Source: Rhodobacter sp. (GTDB taxonomy: Bacteria > Pseudomonadota > Alphaproteobacteria > Rhodobacterales > Rhodobacteraceae). From it: 37,186 bases of DNA. The translations under genes and the position numbers were made by a program. Shown piece by piece: positions 30,606 to 37,186 of this stretch. The notes beneath the pieces were generated by a model. That model was not told where the DNA came from and searched no databases. It saw only the letters and a list, made by a program, of their open reading frames with translations. How positions within the stretch are numbered: position 1 is the stretch's first letter; each line of letters starts with the position of its first letter. The stretch spans positions 1 through 37,186 of the forward strand of contig JAJEAY010000164.1 in assembly GCA_022824145.1 (NCBI GenBank). Direction: 5' to 3'.

Positions 30606-31145
30606 CTACTTTGTCAATATCCGCACGCGGTTCGCTAGCCAGGCAAGCTCGCTGTCCTCGATGCCCAGCCCGGCCAGATGTGCTGCAGTGTTGAAGAGAT
30701 ACTCCGTGTTCGGGCCACGTCCACCCGTTGCCCGCGCGATAATGCCAGCCTGCTCCTCAAGCGGCAGGTCGCCGCAGTACTGAGCGTGACCTGTGTCCAC
30801 AACATATACGACCGCCTTGACCTGCCGGCCATCCGCCAGCCCAATAGGCAGAATCCGTTCCAGATAGGCGGACGAGATGAGTTCGCGCTCGCGCAGGCGT
30901 TCAAGTGTATCGGTCTGTGCGGCTCCCGGCACCGAAAACGCCAGGCCGCTGCATTGCGATGCTCCATCAGGGTCGAGCGCGAGAACCAGCCCGGGGCACT
31001 CCGGTGTGCCGCGGTGGTGAATCGAACGCATGCAGAATTTGCGCGCATATCCCGGCAGTGTCGCCAGAACCGTTTCGTCATGGGGGAAACCCGGGTTCCA
31101 TATCAGGGAACCATACCCAAATACCCACATGCAGCTGCCATCCAT
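30606..31145 (-). CDS. ChaC-like gamma-glutamylcyclotransferase
   Basis: A 179-residue enzyme of the ChaC type, which degrades glutathione to 5-oxoproline and Cys-Gly. The substrate loop is VFGYGSLIWNPGF (about 8-20). It also has MRSIHHRGTPECPGLVLALD and the catalytic-Glu region LRERELISSAYLERIL. It ends NTEYLFNTAAHLAGLGIEDSELAWLANRV, as in the family. The start is the ATG at 31145, divergent from the DUF2125 gene over 65 bp. Substrate specificity for glutathione is a family inference. Confidence 0.9.
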   Translation of the reverse strand: MDGSCMWVFGYGSLIWNPGFPHDETVLATLPGYARKFCMRSIHHRGTPECPGLVLALDPDGASQCSGLAFSVPGAAQTDTLERLRERELISSAYLERILPIGLADGRQVKAVVYVVDTGHAQYCGDLPLEEQAGIIARATGGRGPNTEYLFNTAAHLAGLGIEDSELAWLANRVRILTK

Positions 31146-31210
31146 TGTTCTGGTCCTTTACCGCCGCAGCCTGTAGACACCATTCTGCGGGAAGGATCAA
31201 AGGAGTCTGA

Positions 31211-32212
31211 ATGCGCCTGCTTCTGATTGCGGTCGTTTCGGCTGCGGCGATCTGGTCCGGCTACTGGTGGTTCGGGTCTCGGGCCGTCGAGTCCGGCCTT
31301 CGCGGCTGGCTTGACGGACGTGCGGATGCCGGCTGGGTTGCGAACTACGCCTCCATCCAGACCCGCGGCTATCCGAACCGGTTCGACACTACTATCGATG
31401 ATCTTGAACTCGCGGACCCTGCCGAAGGCTTTGCCTGGTCTGCGCCTCTGTTTCAGATCCTGCGGCTAAGCTACCGTCCGAATCATGTCATCGCGGTATG
31501 GCCGGGCGAGCAGACATTCGCCACTCCGGGCGGGCGCATCACCGTCCAATCAAGCCAGGCCCGGGCCAGCCTGGTCCTCAAGCCAGGTCTCGACCTCGAA
31601 CTTGAGCGCGCGACGGCGGTGTTCGAGAATATCACGCTGGATTCCTCCGCTGGCTGGACCGCTGAGGCCGCAGAGGGCAGGGTCGCTGTTCACGCATCCG
31701 AAACCGCGAGTAACACTGTCAATCTTGGTATCGAGGCAAGGGGACTACGCTCCTCGGGCGCAGGACTGAACCGTCTGGCCAGCGCAGGAGCGGTCCCCGA
31801 CGTTCCTGCGTTCCTGAAACTCGATGCGGAGCTGACCTTTGACTCCGCATGGAACCGCCGCGCCATCGAAACACGTCGCCCAGATCTCACTGCCTTCAGG
31901 CTGAACCTGCTGAATGTTGAGAGAGGGGAGTTCGAACTCACGGCTGCTGGTGACCTGACAGTGGACACCGAAGGTCTTGCAAGCGGCACCATCACCGTAA
32001 GGGCAAGGAACTTGCGGGAAATGCTGCTGGCTGCCGCCGCCGTCGGATGGGTTTCCGACAGTCAGTTCAGTGTTCTGGAAGCAGGGGTCGACCTCCTCAC
32101 AGCGTTTTCCGGGACATCGGAGATTCTTGAGGTTCCGCTGACGCTAAGGCGTGGACAGGTCAGCATTGGACTGTTTCCGCTCGGCATGCTCAAACCATTG
32201 CGGATTCGATAG
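31211..32212 (+). CDS. DUF2125 family membrane-anchored protein
   Basis: A 333-residue protein found mainly in alphaproteobacteria, of unknown function. The N-terminus MRLLLIAVVSAAAIWSGYWWFGSRAVESGL is an uncleaved signal anchor, so the rest should be periplasmic. The family pattern includes TRGYPNRFDTTIDDLEL (about 52-68) and beta-rich repeats, e.g. LYRPNHVIAVWPGEQ-like and ARGLRSSGAG. AAAGGAG lies six bases before the ATG at 31211. It is followed by a gap with no gene. Confidence 0.88.
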   Translation: MRLLLIAVVSAAAIWSGYWWFGSRAVESGLRGWLDGRADAGWVANYASIQTRGYPNRFDTTIDDLELADPAEGFAWSAPLFQILRLSYRPNHVIAVWPGEQTFATPGGRITVQSSQARASLVLKPGLDLELERATAVFENITLDSSAGWTAEAAEGRVAVHASETASNTVNLGIEARGLRSSGAGLNRLASAGAVPDVPAFLKLDAELTFDSAWNRRAIETRRPDLTAFRLNLLNVERGEFELTAAGDLTVDTEGLASGTITVRARNLREMLLAAAAVGWVSDSQFSVLEAGVDLLTAFSGTSEILEVPLTLRRGQVSIGLFPLGMLKPLRIR

Positions 32213-32451
32213 GCTCGGATGCATCGGCTTACTGGCGGCGGCTGGAACGCGCCAGCCCACTTACGAACCGCTCGCGTCGGTTCGGTCGGTATTGTCCAAA
32301 CACGGCCAAACAGGAGGATTCAGGAGTCCCGTGAGGGCGCGGAAAGCGGTGGTCTGCCGTCAACGGACGTTGGCGGAAGGCTACGCTGCCGAATCCGCGG
32401 GGCTGTTCCCGGGCGATTCGAGTGGAGCTGGGTGGTTGAGACTGCTGCGCC
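32213..32451. other. gap between DUF2125 and DUF1150 genes
   Basis: 239 bp between converging stops. One frame reads LGCIGLLAAAGTRQPTYEP, faintly like a lipoprotein signal, but it has no start or continuation that I would defend. No clear terminator. Confidence 0.35.
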
Positions 32452-32679
32452 CTAGTGGACGCTCACTGGCGCCAGATCGTTCTGCCTGGCAAGAGCGAAA
32501 GCGAGATGACGGTCACGCACCAATGCAAGCCGTTCTCCTTCAGAGTTATGTACAGCGAAGACGGTCTTGGTCCCACCGATCTGGTCCTGAACTTCCTGGG
32601 GCAGATCCTTTGTGGCAACTGACCGGACATATACGATTCTGCCGTCGGTATCAGGCCCGAAGTCGAAAGAATGGTTCAT
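32452..32679 (-). CDS. DUF1150 family protein
   Basis: A 75-residue soluble protein with the family pattern GRIVYVRSVATKDLPQEV followed by FAVHNSEGERLALVRDRHLAFALARQNDLAPVSVH. Function unknown. The family is alphaproteobacterial and commonly sits directly after an Hsp20 gene, as here. Its ATG overlaps the Hsp20 stop (ATGA), so it is co-translated and probably stress-induced with it. Confidence 0.9.
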   Translation of the reverse strand: MNHSFDFGPDTDGRIVYVRSVATKDLPQEVQDQIGGTKTVFAVHNSEGERLALVRDRHLAFALARQNDLAPVSVH

Positions 32680-33107
32680 GCTGTTTCTCCTGCTGCGGGC
32701 CGGCTGATCCTGATTGTCTGCACGTTCTTTTCGGGTTCGACCCTTTCGAGGTCAATGTGCAGAATGCCGTGCTCAAGCCAGGCTCCGGAAACCTCGACTC
32801 CTTCAGCCAGCGCGAAGGTACGCTGGAATCTTCTGGCGGCTATGCCGCGATGGAGAAAGACCCGCTGTCTGTCTTCCTCTGCATGTTTGCCTCGCACGAC
32901 CAGCTGCCTGTCTTCAACGGTGACGCTAAGGTCATCTTCACCGAAACCCGCCACTGCCAGTGTGATTCTGTAGGCGTTGGACCCCTTCTGCTCGATGTTG
33001 AATGGAGGGTAGCCATCGCTGTCGGACCTGGCAGTCCGCTCCATCAGCCTCTCAAGCCTGTCGAAGCCCAGCAAATGGGGATGCGATCCCAAGCCCAGCT
33101 TAGTCAT
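32676..33107 (-). CDS. Hsp20 / IbpA-type small heat-shock protein
   Basis: A 143-residue ATP-independent holdase. The alpha-crystallin domain runs from about residue 34: YPPFNIEQKGSNAYRITLAVAGFGEDDLSVTVEDRQLVVRGKH, then FLHRGIAARRFQRTFALAEGVEV and the closing SGAWLEHGILHIDLER, with the A-x-x-x-x-G-I-L signature. The C-terminal IxI-like part is IRISRP. A sigma-32-like promoter lies 62-89 bp upstream. The gene is the first of an operon with the DUF1150 gene and is divergent from the DUF465-purE-purK run. Confidence 0.94.
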   Translation of the reverse strand: MTKLGLGSHPHLLGFDRLERLMERTARSDSDGYPPFNIEQKGSNAYRITLAVAGFGEDDLSVTVEDRQLVVRGKHAEEDRQRVFLHRGIAARRFQRTFALAEGVEVSGAWLEHGILHIDLERVEPEKNVQTIRISRPAAGETA

Positions 33108-33168
33108 TGACGCGTCCTTTCAAAAGCGGCGGTCACGCCAACCCCCGAGCGGGCAGCCGGCAACAGGG

Positions 33169-33196
33169 ATATGGGGTCGTCCCGCGCCCCGCGCAA
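33169..33196 (-). promoter_or_regulatory. sigma-32-type promoter of hsp20
   Basis: On the minus strand CCCCATAT (33169-33176) matches the sigma-32 -10 consensus CCCCATNT exactly. TTGCGC lies 14 bases upstream (33191-33196), a half match to TTGAAA. The location before a small heat-shock gene supports the call. Confidence 0.6.
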
Positions 33197-33222
33197 CCAC
33201 AGCCTGAAGGATTTTGTTTTTT

Positions 33223-33234
33223 CCCGCTAGCGGG
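33223..33234. promoter_or_regulatory. 12-bp perfect palindrome in the hsp20 / DUF465 divergent region
   Basis: CCCGCTAGCGGG is a perfect palindrome next to a T-rich run, 40 bp before the DUF465 start. No terminator geometry fits for either strand, so an operator is more likely than a hairpin. Unassigned. Confidence 0.35.
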
Positions 33235-33273
33235 TAAACTGCTGCTACGGAGTTGCGGATACTGGACAGTCCG

Positions 33274-33492
33274 ATGACGGATGCCTGCAGGATGGAAAGC
33301 AGGGAAGTGCTACAGATCGAGCTGGCAGGGCTGAAACTGGAGCAGCGGGATATCGATGACGAGATCGACGCGCTGAAGGCCGCGCGGCGCCCCGATCCTC
33401 TGCGTCTGCAGCGCCTCAAAAAACGCAGATTCGAGTTGACGGGCAGGATCCGCCAGATCAAGGATCAGCTTACGCCTGACATCATTGCATAG
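33274..33492 (+). CDS. DUF465 (YdcH-like) small helical protein
   Basis: A 72-residue protein, two long helices by composition: [61 protein letters not shown]. The LQRLKKRKL-type core and the DIIA end are typical of the alphaproteobacterial DUF465 family that precedes purE. Function unknown. The start is uncertain: ATG 33274 is taken, and an upstream TTG 33253 and ATG 33292 are alternatives. Same direction as purE, 41 bp before it. Confidence 0.85.
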   Translation: MTDACRMESREVLQIELAGLKLEQRDIDDEIDALKAARRPDPLRLQRLKKRRFELTGRIRQIKDQLTPDIIA

Positions 33493-33533
33493 AGAGTCTG
33501 TCCCACTGTAAGATGCTCCGTGCTGGAGCAGGC

Positions 33534-34022
33534 GTGGTTGACGTGGATATACAGGTAGGAATTGTCATGGGCAGTCAGTCCGACTGGCCCACCATGAGAG
33601 CGGCGGCCGAGCTTCTCGACGAGCTTGGCATAGCCCATGAGACACGGATCGTTTCGGCACATCGTACCCCGGAGCGCCTCTGGAAATATGGAAATACGGC
33701 TGTCGAGCGCGGCCTTAAGGTGATCATCGCCGGTGCTGGCGGGGCGGCGCATCTTCCCGGAATGATGGCTTCCAAGACCCGCCTTCCTGTAATCGGGGTG
33801 CCGGTTCGGACCAGAGCGCTTGGCGGGGTGGACAGCCTGCATTCCATCGTGCAGATGCCGCGCGGATGTCCAGTCGCGACAGTGGGAATCGGCAATGCGG
33901 CGAACGCAGCGATTCTGGCCGCACAGATCCTCGCCCTGCTGGATGCGGATGTCGCCGAACGCCTGGACGCCTGGCGCACAAAGCTCACCGCGTCGGTTCC
34001 GGATGAGCCTGTCGATGAGTGA
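33534..34022 (+). CDS. purE: N5-carboxyaminoimidazole ribonucleotide mutase (PurE, class I)
   Basis: A 162-residue enzyme converting N5-CAIR to CAIR in purine synthesis, working with PurK. Motifs are [12 protein letters not shown] (about 10-21), [12 protein letters not shown], and [17 protein letters not shown] chose the GTG at 33534 because GGAG lies five bases before it and it gives the normal length. The ATG at 33513 has a poor site. The stop overlaps the purK start by eight bases, which couples the two subunits. Confidence 0.95.
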   Translation: MVDVDIQVGIVMGSQSDWPTMRAAAELLDELGIAHETRIVSAHRTPERLWKYGNTAVERGLKVIIAGAGGAAHLPGMMASKTRLPVIGVPVRTRALGGVDSLHSIVQMPRGCPVATVGIGNAANAAILAAQILALLDADVAERLDAWRTKLTASVPDEPVDE

Positions 34023-35088
34023 ACCGCTTGATCCCGGTGGCACCATCGGCATTCTTGGCGGTGGCCAGCTTGGACGCATGCTCTCGGTTGCTGCTGCACG
34101 GCTGGGATTCAGGAGCCATGTGTACGACCCCGGGCCCGAACCCGCTGCCAGCCATGTCGCGCACCGAACCACAACGGCAGATTACGGCGATGTGTCCGCG
34201 CTGGCCAAATTCGCCGAAAGCGTCGACGTAATTACTTTTGAGTTCGAGAACGTTCCTTCCGAGACGCTCGATCTGCTTGAGGGGCACTGTCCGATCCGTC
34301 CGAACCGCCGCGCTTTGGCGGTCAGTCAGGATCGGCTGCACGAAAAAAGGTTCCTGCGGGATCTTGGTCTGGTCACAGCTCCTTTTGCGCCGGTCGAAGC
34401 GGTCACCGATCTGGATGGGGCGATTCGCGCGACTGGACTCCCGGCGGTGTTAAAGACCCGCCGATTCGGCTATGACGGCAAGGGTCAGGTTCACATTGGC
34501 TCATCTGACAATCCTGCCGCCAAGCTGGCTGGCATTGAAGGATCCCCGGCGATTCTTGAGGGTTTCGTCGAGTTTAGCCGCGAGGTCAGCGTCATTGCCG
34601 CCCGCGGCCTGAACGGCCGGATCTCCTGTTTCGATCCCGGCGAAAACGTTCACCGCGACGGTATCCTGCGCACCACTGCGGTTCCGGCCCGTCTCGGTTC
34701 GACCGAACGCACAGAGGCTGCACTGCTTGCCGGCCGGATTCTCAACGCGCTTGACTATGTAGGCATCCTAGGCGTGGAACTGTTCGTCACACCGAGCGGC
34801 CTGGTCGTCAACGAAATCGCTCCTCGGGTGCATAATTCGGGGCACTGGACGCAGAATGGCTGTTTCATCGACCAGTTTGAACAGCACATCCGTGCGATCG
34901 CTGGATGGCCGCTTGGAGACGGACGCCGCCACAGCGACGTCGTCATGGAGAACCTGATCGGGGATGACGTCGACCGCCTTCCGGATCTGCTTGAGGAACC
35001 AGGCATTGCAATTCATATGTATGGCAAGGCCGATGTTCGCCCGGGCCGCAAGATGGGCCATGTGAACCGGATTCTGCGCAGTGCCTGA
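34015..35088 (+). CDS. purK: N5-carboxyaminoimidazole ribonucleotide synthase (PurK)
   Basis: A 357-residue ATP-grasp enzyme that carboxylates AIR with bicarbonate and ATP to N5-CAIR, the substrate of PurE. Visible are the N-terminal [23 protein letters not shown], the ITFEFENVP motif, [13 protein letters not shown] (ATP-grasp lysine region), and [16 protein letters not shown] near the end. The ATG at 34015 overlaps purE by eight bases. An in-frame ATG twelve bases upstream is an alternative. The pair is the last of the DUF465-purE-purK run. Confidence 0.96.
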   Translation: MSEPLDPGGTIGILGGGQLGRMLSVAAARLGFRSHVYDPGPEPAASHVAHRTTTADYGDVSALAKFAESVDVITFEFENVPSETLDLLEGHCPIRPNRRALAVSQDRLHEKRFLRDLGLVTAPFAPVEAVTDLDGAIRATGLPAVLKTRRFGYDGKGQVHIGSSDNPAAKLAGIEGSPAILEGFVEFSREVSVIAARGLNGRISCFDPGENVHRDGILRTTAVPARLGSTERTEAALLAGRILNALDYVGILGVELFVTPSGLVVNEIAPRVHNSGHWTQNGCFIDQFEQHIRAIAGWPLGDGRRHSDVVMENLIGDDVDRLPDLLEEPGIAIHMYGKADVRPGRKMGHVNRILRSA

Positions 35089-35516
35089 CCTGCGCCGCTC
35101 CCGCCGCAGATGCTGACGAATAAAGGAGTCGCATACGCAACATTCGGTTTGGTCACGCCGCGATTGCTGCGCAGGTGGCGGTGTGCGGATGACACGCTCG
35201 GCGAGACGCGAGAAAGTCACGACGCAAGCCATACGTCGCTGGATCGAGGGAGGGCACTGTCAACGGCATGAGCGGACCTCCGGAGGGCATTTTGATGTGC
35301 ACACATGACATTGGGAATTGACTGCAAGTCACGCTGACAGGACTTTCCCGCATTTTTGCGTTGGGCACCCTTGCCGGCCAGATCGACTTCCGGAATCCAG
35401 TGGCCGGATTGGTCTTGTTGCTTTCTGGAAACCGGTGTACCTCGCGCTTTGCCGACGGGTTTACCGAGGGGAGATCTTGCCGTATCCGGATCCGCCCCTT
35501 TGCAATGGAGAGAGAC
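35089..35516. other. 428-bp stretch without a supportable gene
   Basis: Overlapping open frames on both strands lack ribosome sites and motifs. It should contain the promoter of the secreted-protein gene, but no convincing -35/-10 was found. No RNA gene seen. Confidence 0.4.
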
Positions 35517-36041
35517 ATGGAAACAATGCCCCTTGCCAAGTTGAAATTCTTGAGACTCTTGTCGCCGGTCGTTGTTGTGTCCTGGCTTCTGTTGGCAGTT
35601 CCGACAGCCGTTGCCGAAGAGGGCGGCAGCTTCACCATGCTGCATAGCTATGAACGCAACTTAACCGTCATCGAGCATGTCGGTGGCCAAGTGACGGGGG
35701 GGTGGCTTACGGGCACCAGTACCGTGCTTCAAAGCAGCGGTGCGCCATTTGTGAAAGGTTCAATTTCGACCGGAGCCTGCATTGCCTTTGTACGCATGAC
35801 GGAGGCCGGCATCGATCTCGAGGCGCCCTGTACGATCACCGACGCTGACGGCGACAGTCTGTTCATGGTTTCGCGGCGGACAGCCGGAGACATACAGGAT
35901 GGCGGAGGGGGCGCGGGTCACGCCGAGATTGTCGGTGGCACGGGCAGGTACGCCGGCATCAGTGGCAGTTGTTCCTACGACACTACGTACTTGCCCAACG
36001 GCCACAACGTCACGAATCGCGAATGCGACTGGATGAGATAG
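35517..36041 (+). CDS. small secreted protein with a possible allene-oxide-cyclase-like C-terminal motif
   Basis: A 174-residue exported protein. The signal peptide runs to about residue 33: a basic start METMPLAKLKFLR, a hydrophobic core VVVVSWLLLAVP, and AVA before EEGG as the cleavage site. The mature part is beta-rich with four cysteines (about 88, 105, 152, 170), which could form two disulfides. The segment IVGGTGRYAGISGSCSY resembles the closing motif of allene-oxide-cyclase/dirigent-like barrels, but that assignment is weak. GGAGAGAG precedes the ATG at 35517. The gene stands alone beside a decayed integrase. Function unknown. Confidence 0.75.
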   Translation: METMPLAKLKFLRLLSPVVVVSWLLLAVPTAVAEEGGSFTMLHSYERNLTVIEHVGGQVTGGWLTGTSTVLQSSGAPFVKGSISTGACIAFVRMTEAGIDLEAPCTITDADGDSLFMVSRRTAGDIQDGGGGAGHAEIVGGTGRYAGISGSCSYDTTYLPNGHNVTNRECDWMR

Positions 36042-36436
36042 ACCGTATTGCTGGCGTGCTGAACCGTACGTGACCTTCGTTCAAGCGGGTCGCCGGAATT
36101 CGCTGTTGGTGATTTTTGCACTAGGCGTGAGCAAGGCAAGGACAAAAAAAGGTGTGCGCAAGAGGGGTCTCCTTGTCGAGCAGGCGACGGAACAAGTTTC
36201 TGCATCCTGCTGCGCGTCAAATTTCCAGTGTGCCCCGAAGACACTTCAATCCTTTGAAAATATGATATAATTTTGTCTTTCGCAATTCCCGATGCCGGAG
36301 CATAAGTCTGCGCTGGGAATCACATGGGAATCACCGGAAGTCCAAAGGCAGGCCCTCAGAGGCCTTCAGGAGCAACGAATGGCCAGCTTCGCGGGATTCT
36401 CGCGTGACTGTCCGGTCAAGCCGTGCTTCCGCGGCT
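36042..36436. other. eroded sequence between the secreted-protein gene and the integrase remnant
   Basis: About 395 bp without a supportable gene. The ten-base word TGGGAATCAC occurs twice with an 11-bp period at 36314-36334. No terminator with a T-run was recognised for the upstream gene. Confidence 0.35.
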
Positions 36437-36835
36437 CTACCGAACAGTCCCATTCTCGCAGCAACCGTTAAGTCGGGCCGCGACTGCACGGCCAGCGATT
36501 CGCCGCCGACAACCGCCGCAGTCCTGCCGGAGCCACCCGACGACGGCGGCGAGCTGCCGCGTCCAGTCGCCGAGCTTGCCCGCAGGATCTGGCGGTAGAG
36601 CCTCACGGTCTTTGCCGCGCGCCTTCCTGCGCGCTTCGTCGGGGTCGCCGTCGCTGGAGCGGCAGTCGGCGATGAGGGACTTGACGCCGGAGGGCTGGAC
36701 GCAACAGCCGAAGCCGGCCAGCCTGTCGTCCCATGCGATCCGGGACCTGTCGGCTGGCTCCCGGGCGTCCGCGGTGCGCTCGGTCAGGGCGAGCTTCACC
36801 CGGGCCACGCGCTTGGCTGACTTGAGGATTTCCAT
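36437..36835 (-). pseudogene. tyrosine integrase remnant (N-terminal arm-binding domain)
   Basis: From the ATG at 36835 the minus frame reads KLALTERTADAREPADRSRI and then AWDDRLAGFGCCVQPSGVKSLIADCRS. This matches the integrase N-terminal pattern (LTxRTVDAxKP ... WDxxLxGFGxRVxPSGxKTFIxxYR). About 18 expected residues are missing before DPDEARRKA, which in intact genes follows the TLGR segment. After this the frame loses family features, and no catalytic domain with the R-H-R-Y residues is seen. This is a truncated, internally deleted integrase, marking a former mobile element next to the NUDIX gene. Core sequence ends near 36640, and the rest is uncertain. Confidence 0.7.
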
Positions 36836-37087
36836 GAGGCGCCGCCTGTTCCGGAACGCGCGTATTTGCAACACGCAATTCAACACAAGGAAGGAACTCG
36901 GAGATTGTGCCAGCCCGCCCATGGCGACCATTGGGTGACTGAATTGAAAGCAAATACTTGATAATAAATGGAAAAACTAATACAGACGCAATCAGGCGAA
37001 GACTGGAGCGGATATCGTTTTCATGATTGCGGGATAAATCAAATGATCTTGCCTTGAGTTCGGAATCGCGTCAGTTCATGCTCCGCC
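36836..37087. other. AT-richer intergenic region before the NUDIX gene
   Basis: About 250 bp. The part around 36940-37040 is clearly richer in A and T than the rest of the window. It should hold the NUDIX gene promoter and possibly an old attachment site. No tRNA and no repeat pair recognised. Confidence 0.4.
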
Positions 37088-37186
37088 ATGTCCCGACCGC
37101 CCCGCATTGCCGTTCGTGCGCTGATCCTGAGGGATCAGCGGCTGCTGCTGGTCAATGCCTATCCCGATGGGCAGTCCGATCTTTGG
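37088..37186 (+). CDS. NUDIX hydrolase, N-terminal fragment cut by the window end
   Basis: 33 codons from the ATG at 37088: MSRPPRIAVRALILRDQRLLLV followed by NAYPDGQSDLW. This is the first strand and turn of a NUDIX domain, where ...WxxPGGGxE would follow. The NUDIX box itself is beyond the window. The substrate, commonly a nucleoside diphosphate derivative, cannot be told. Confidence 0.8.
   Translation, partial: MSRPPRIAVRALILRDQRLLLVNAYPDGQSDLW

Noticed and set aside
32213-32451. Lipoprotein gene after DUF2125
   Set aside because: Only a vague LLAAAGT-like stretch. No start, lipobox cysteine or continuation.
33211-33234. T-run plus palindrome as terminator
   Set aside because: The T-run precedes the palindrome on the plus strand and reads as A-run after it on the minus strand, so the geometry is wrong for both.

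Overview
This window looks like a chromosomal segment of an alphaproteobacterium, most likely in or near the Rhodobacterales. The sequence is GC-rich. It carries an F1 ATP synthase operon in the order atpH-A-G-D-C with no F0 genes beside it, a CIRCE-controlled groESL, a DUF2125 protein, an Hsp20-DUF1150 pair divergent from a DUF465-purE-purK run, a YcgN-family protein, and a MotA/ExbB plus OmpA-domain pair. The taxonomic call rests on gene content and order only, not on a phylogeny.

Layout. 1-3.9 kb: the 5' part of a sulfate-activation gene (ATP sulfurylase, apparently fused to APS kinase beyond the edge), a MOFRL-family glycerate kinase and a crotonase-fold protein. 3.9-5.3 kb: decayed accessory DNA with an ATPase Walker A remnant. 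5.3-7.4 kb: groEL and groES with promoter and CIRCE operator. 7.5-12.6 kb: manganese pyrophosphatase, HAD-IIA phosphatase, MaoC-type hydratase, ribF, a YcgN-family protein and threonine aldolase. The last three are tightly packed. 12.6-16.0 kb: a second decayed accessory island. It holds a small protein translationally coupled to a frameshifted retropepsin-like protease, a membrane-protein fragment, and a broken BrnT/BrnA toxin-antitoxin locus that still has a perfect palindromic operator candidate. 16.0-17.1 kb: prs. 17.3-22.1 kb: the atp operon. 22.3-26.4 kb: a methyltransferase divergent from glyoxalase II, then clpA. 26.5-30.5 kb: the MotA/TolQ/ExbB-like channel and its 954-residue coiled-coil OmpA partner. 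30.6-35.1 kb: ChaC-like cyclotransferase, DUF2125, DUF1150, Hsp20, DUF465, purE and purK. 35.1-37.2 kb: a small secreted protein, a decayed integrase remnant and the start of a NUDIX gene.

Most genes are housekeeping: proteostasis (GroESL, ClpA, Hsp20), nucleotide and energy metabolism (PRPP synthetase, PurE/PurK, F1 ATPase, pyrophosphatase), flavin synthesis, and thiol and methylglyoxal metabolism (GloB, ChaC). The most unusual intact object is the proton-channel-like pair at 26.5-30.5 kb. Its OmpA partner contains twelve exact-length 28-residue repeats (84 bp each) arranged in higher-order duplications. The most unusual accessory object is the small-protein/aspartic-protease pair at 13.3-14.0 kb, whose frame breaks at the catalytic DTG triad. 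I saw no rRNA, tRNA, CRISPR array or intact insertion sequence.
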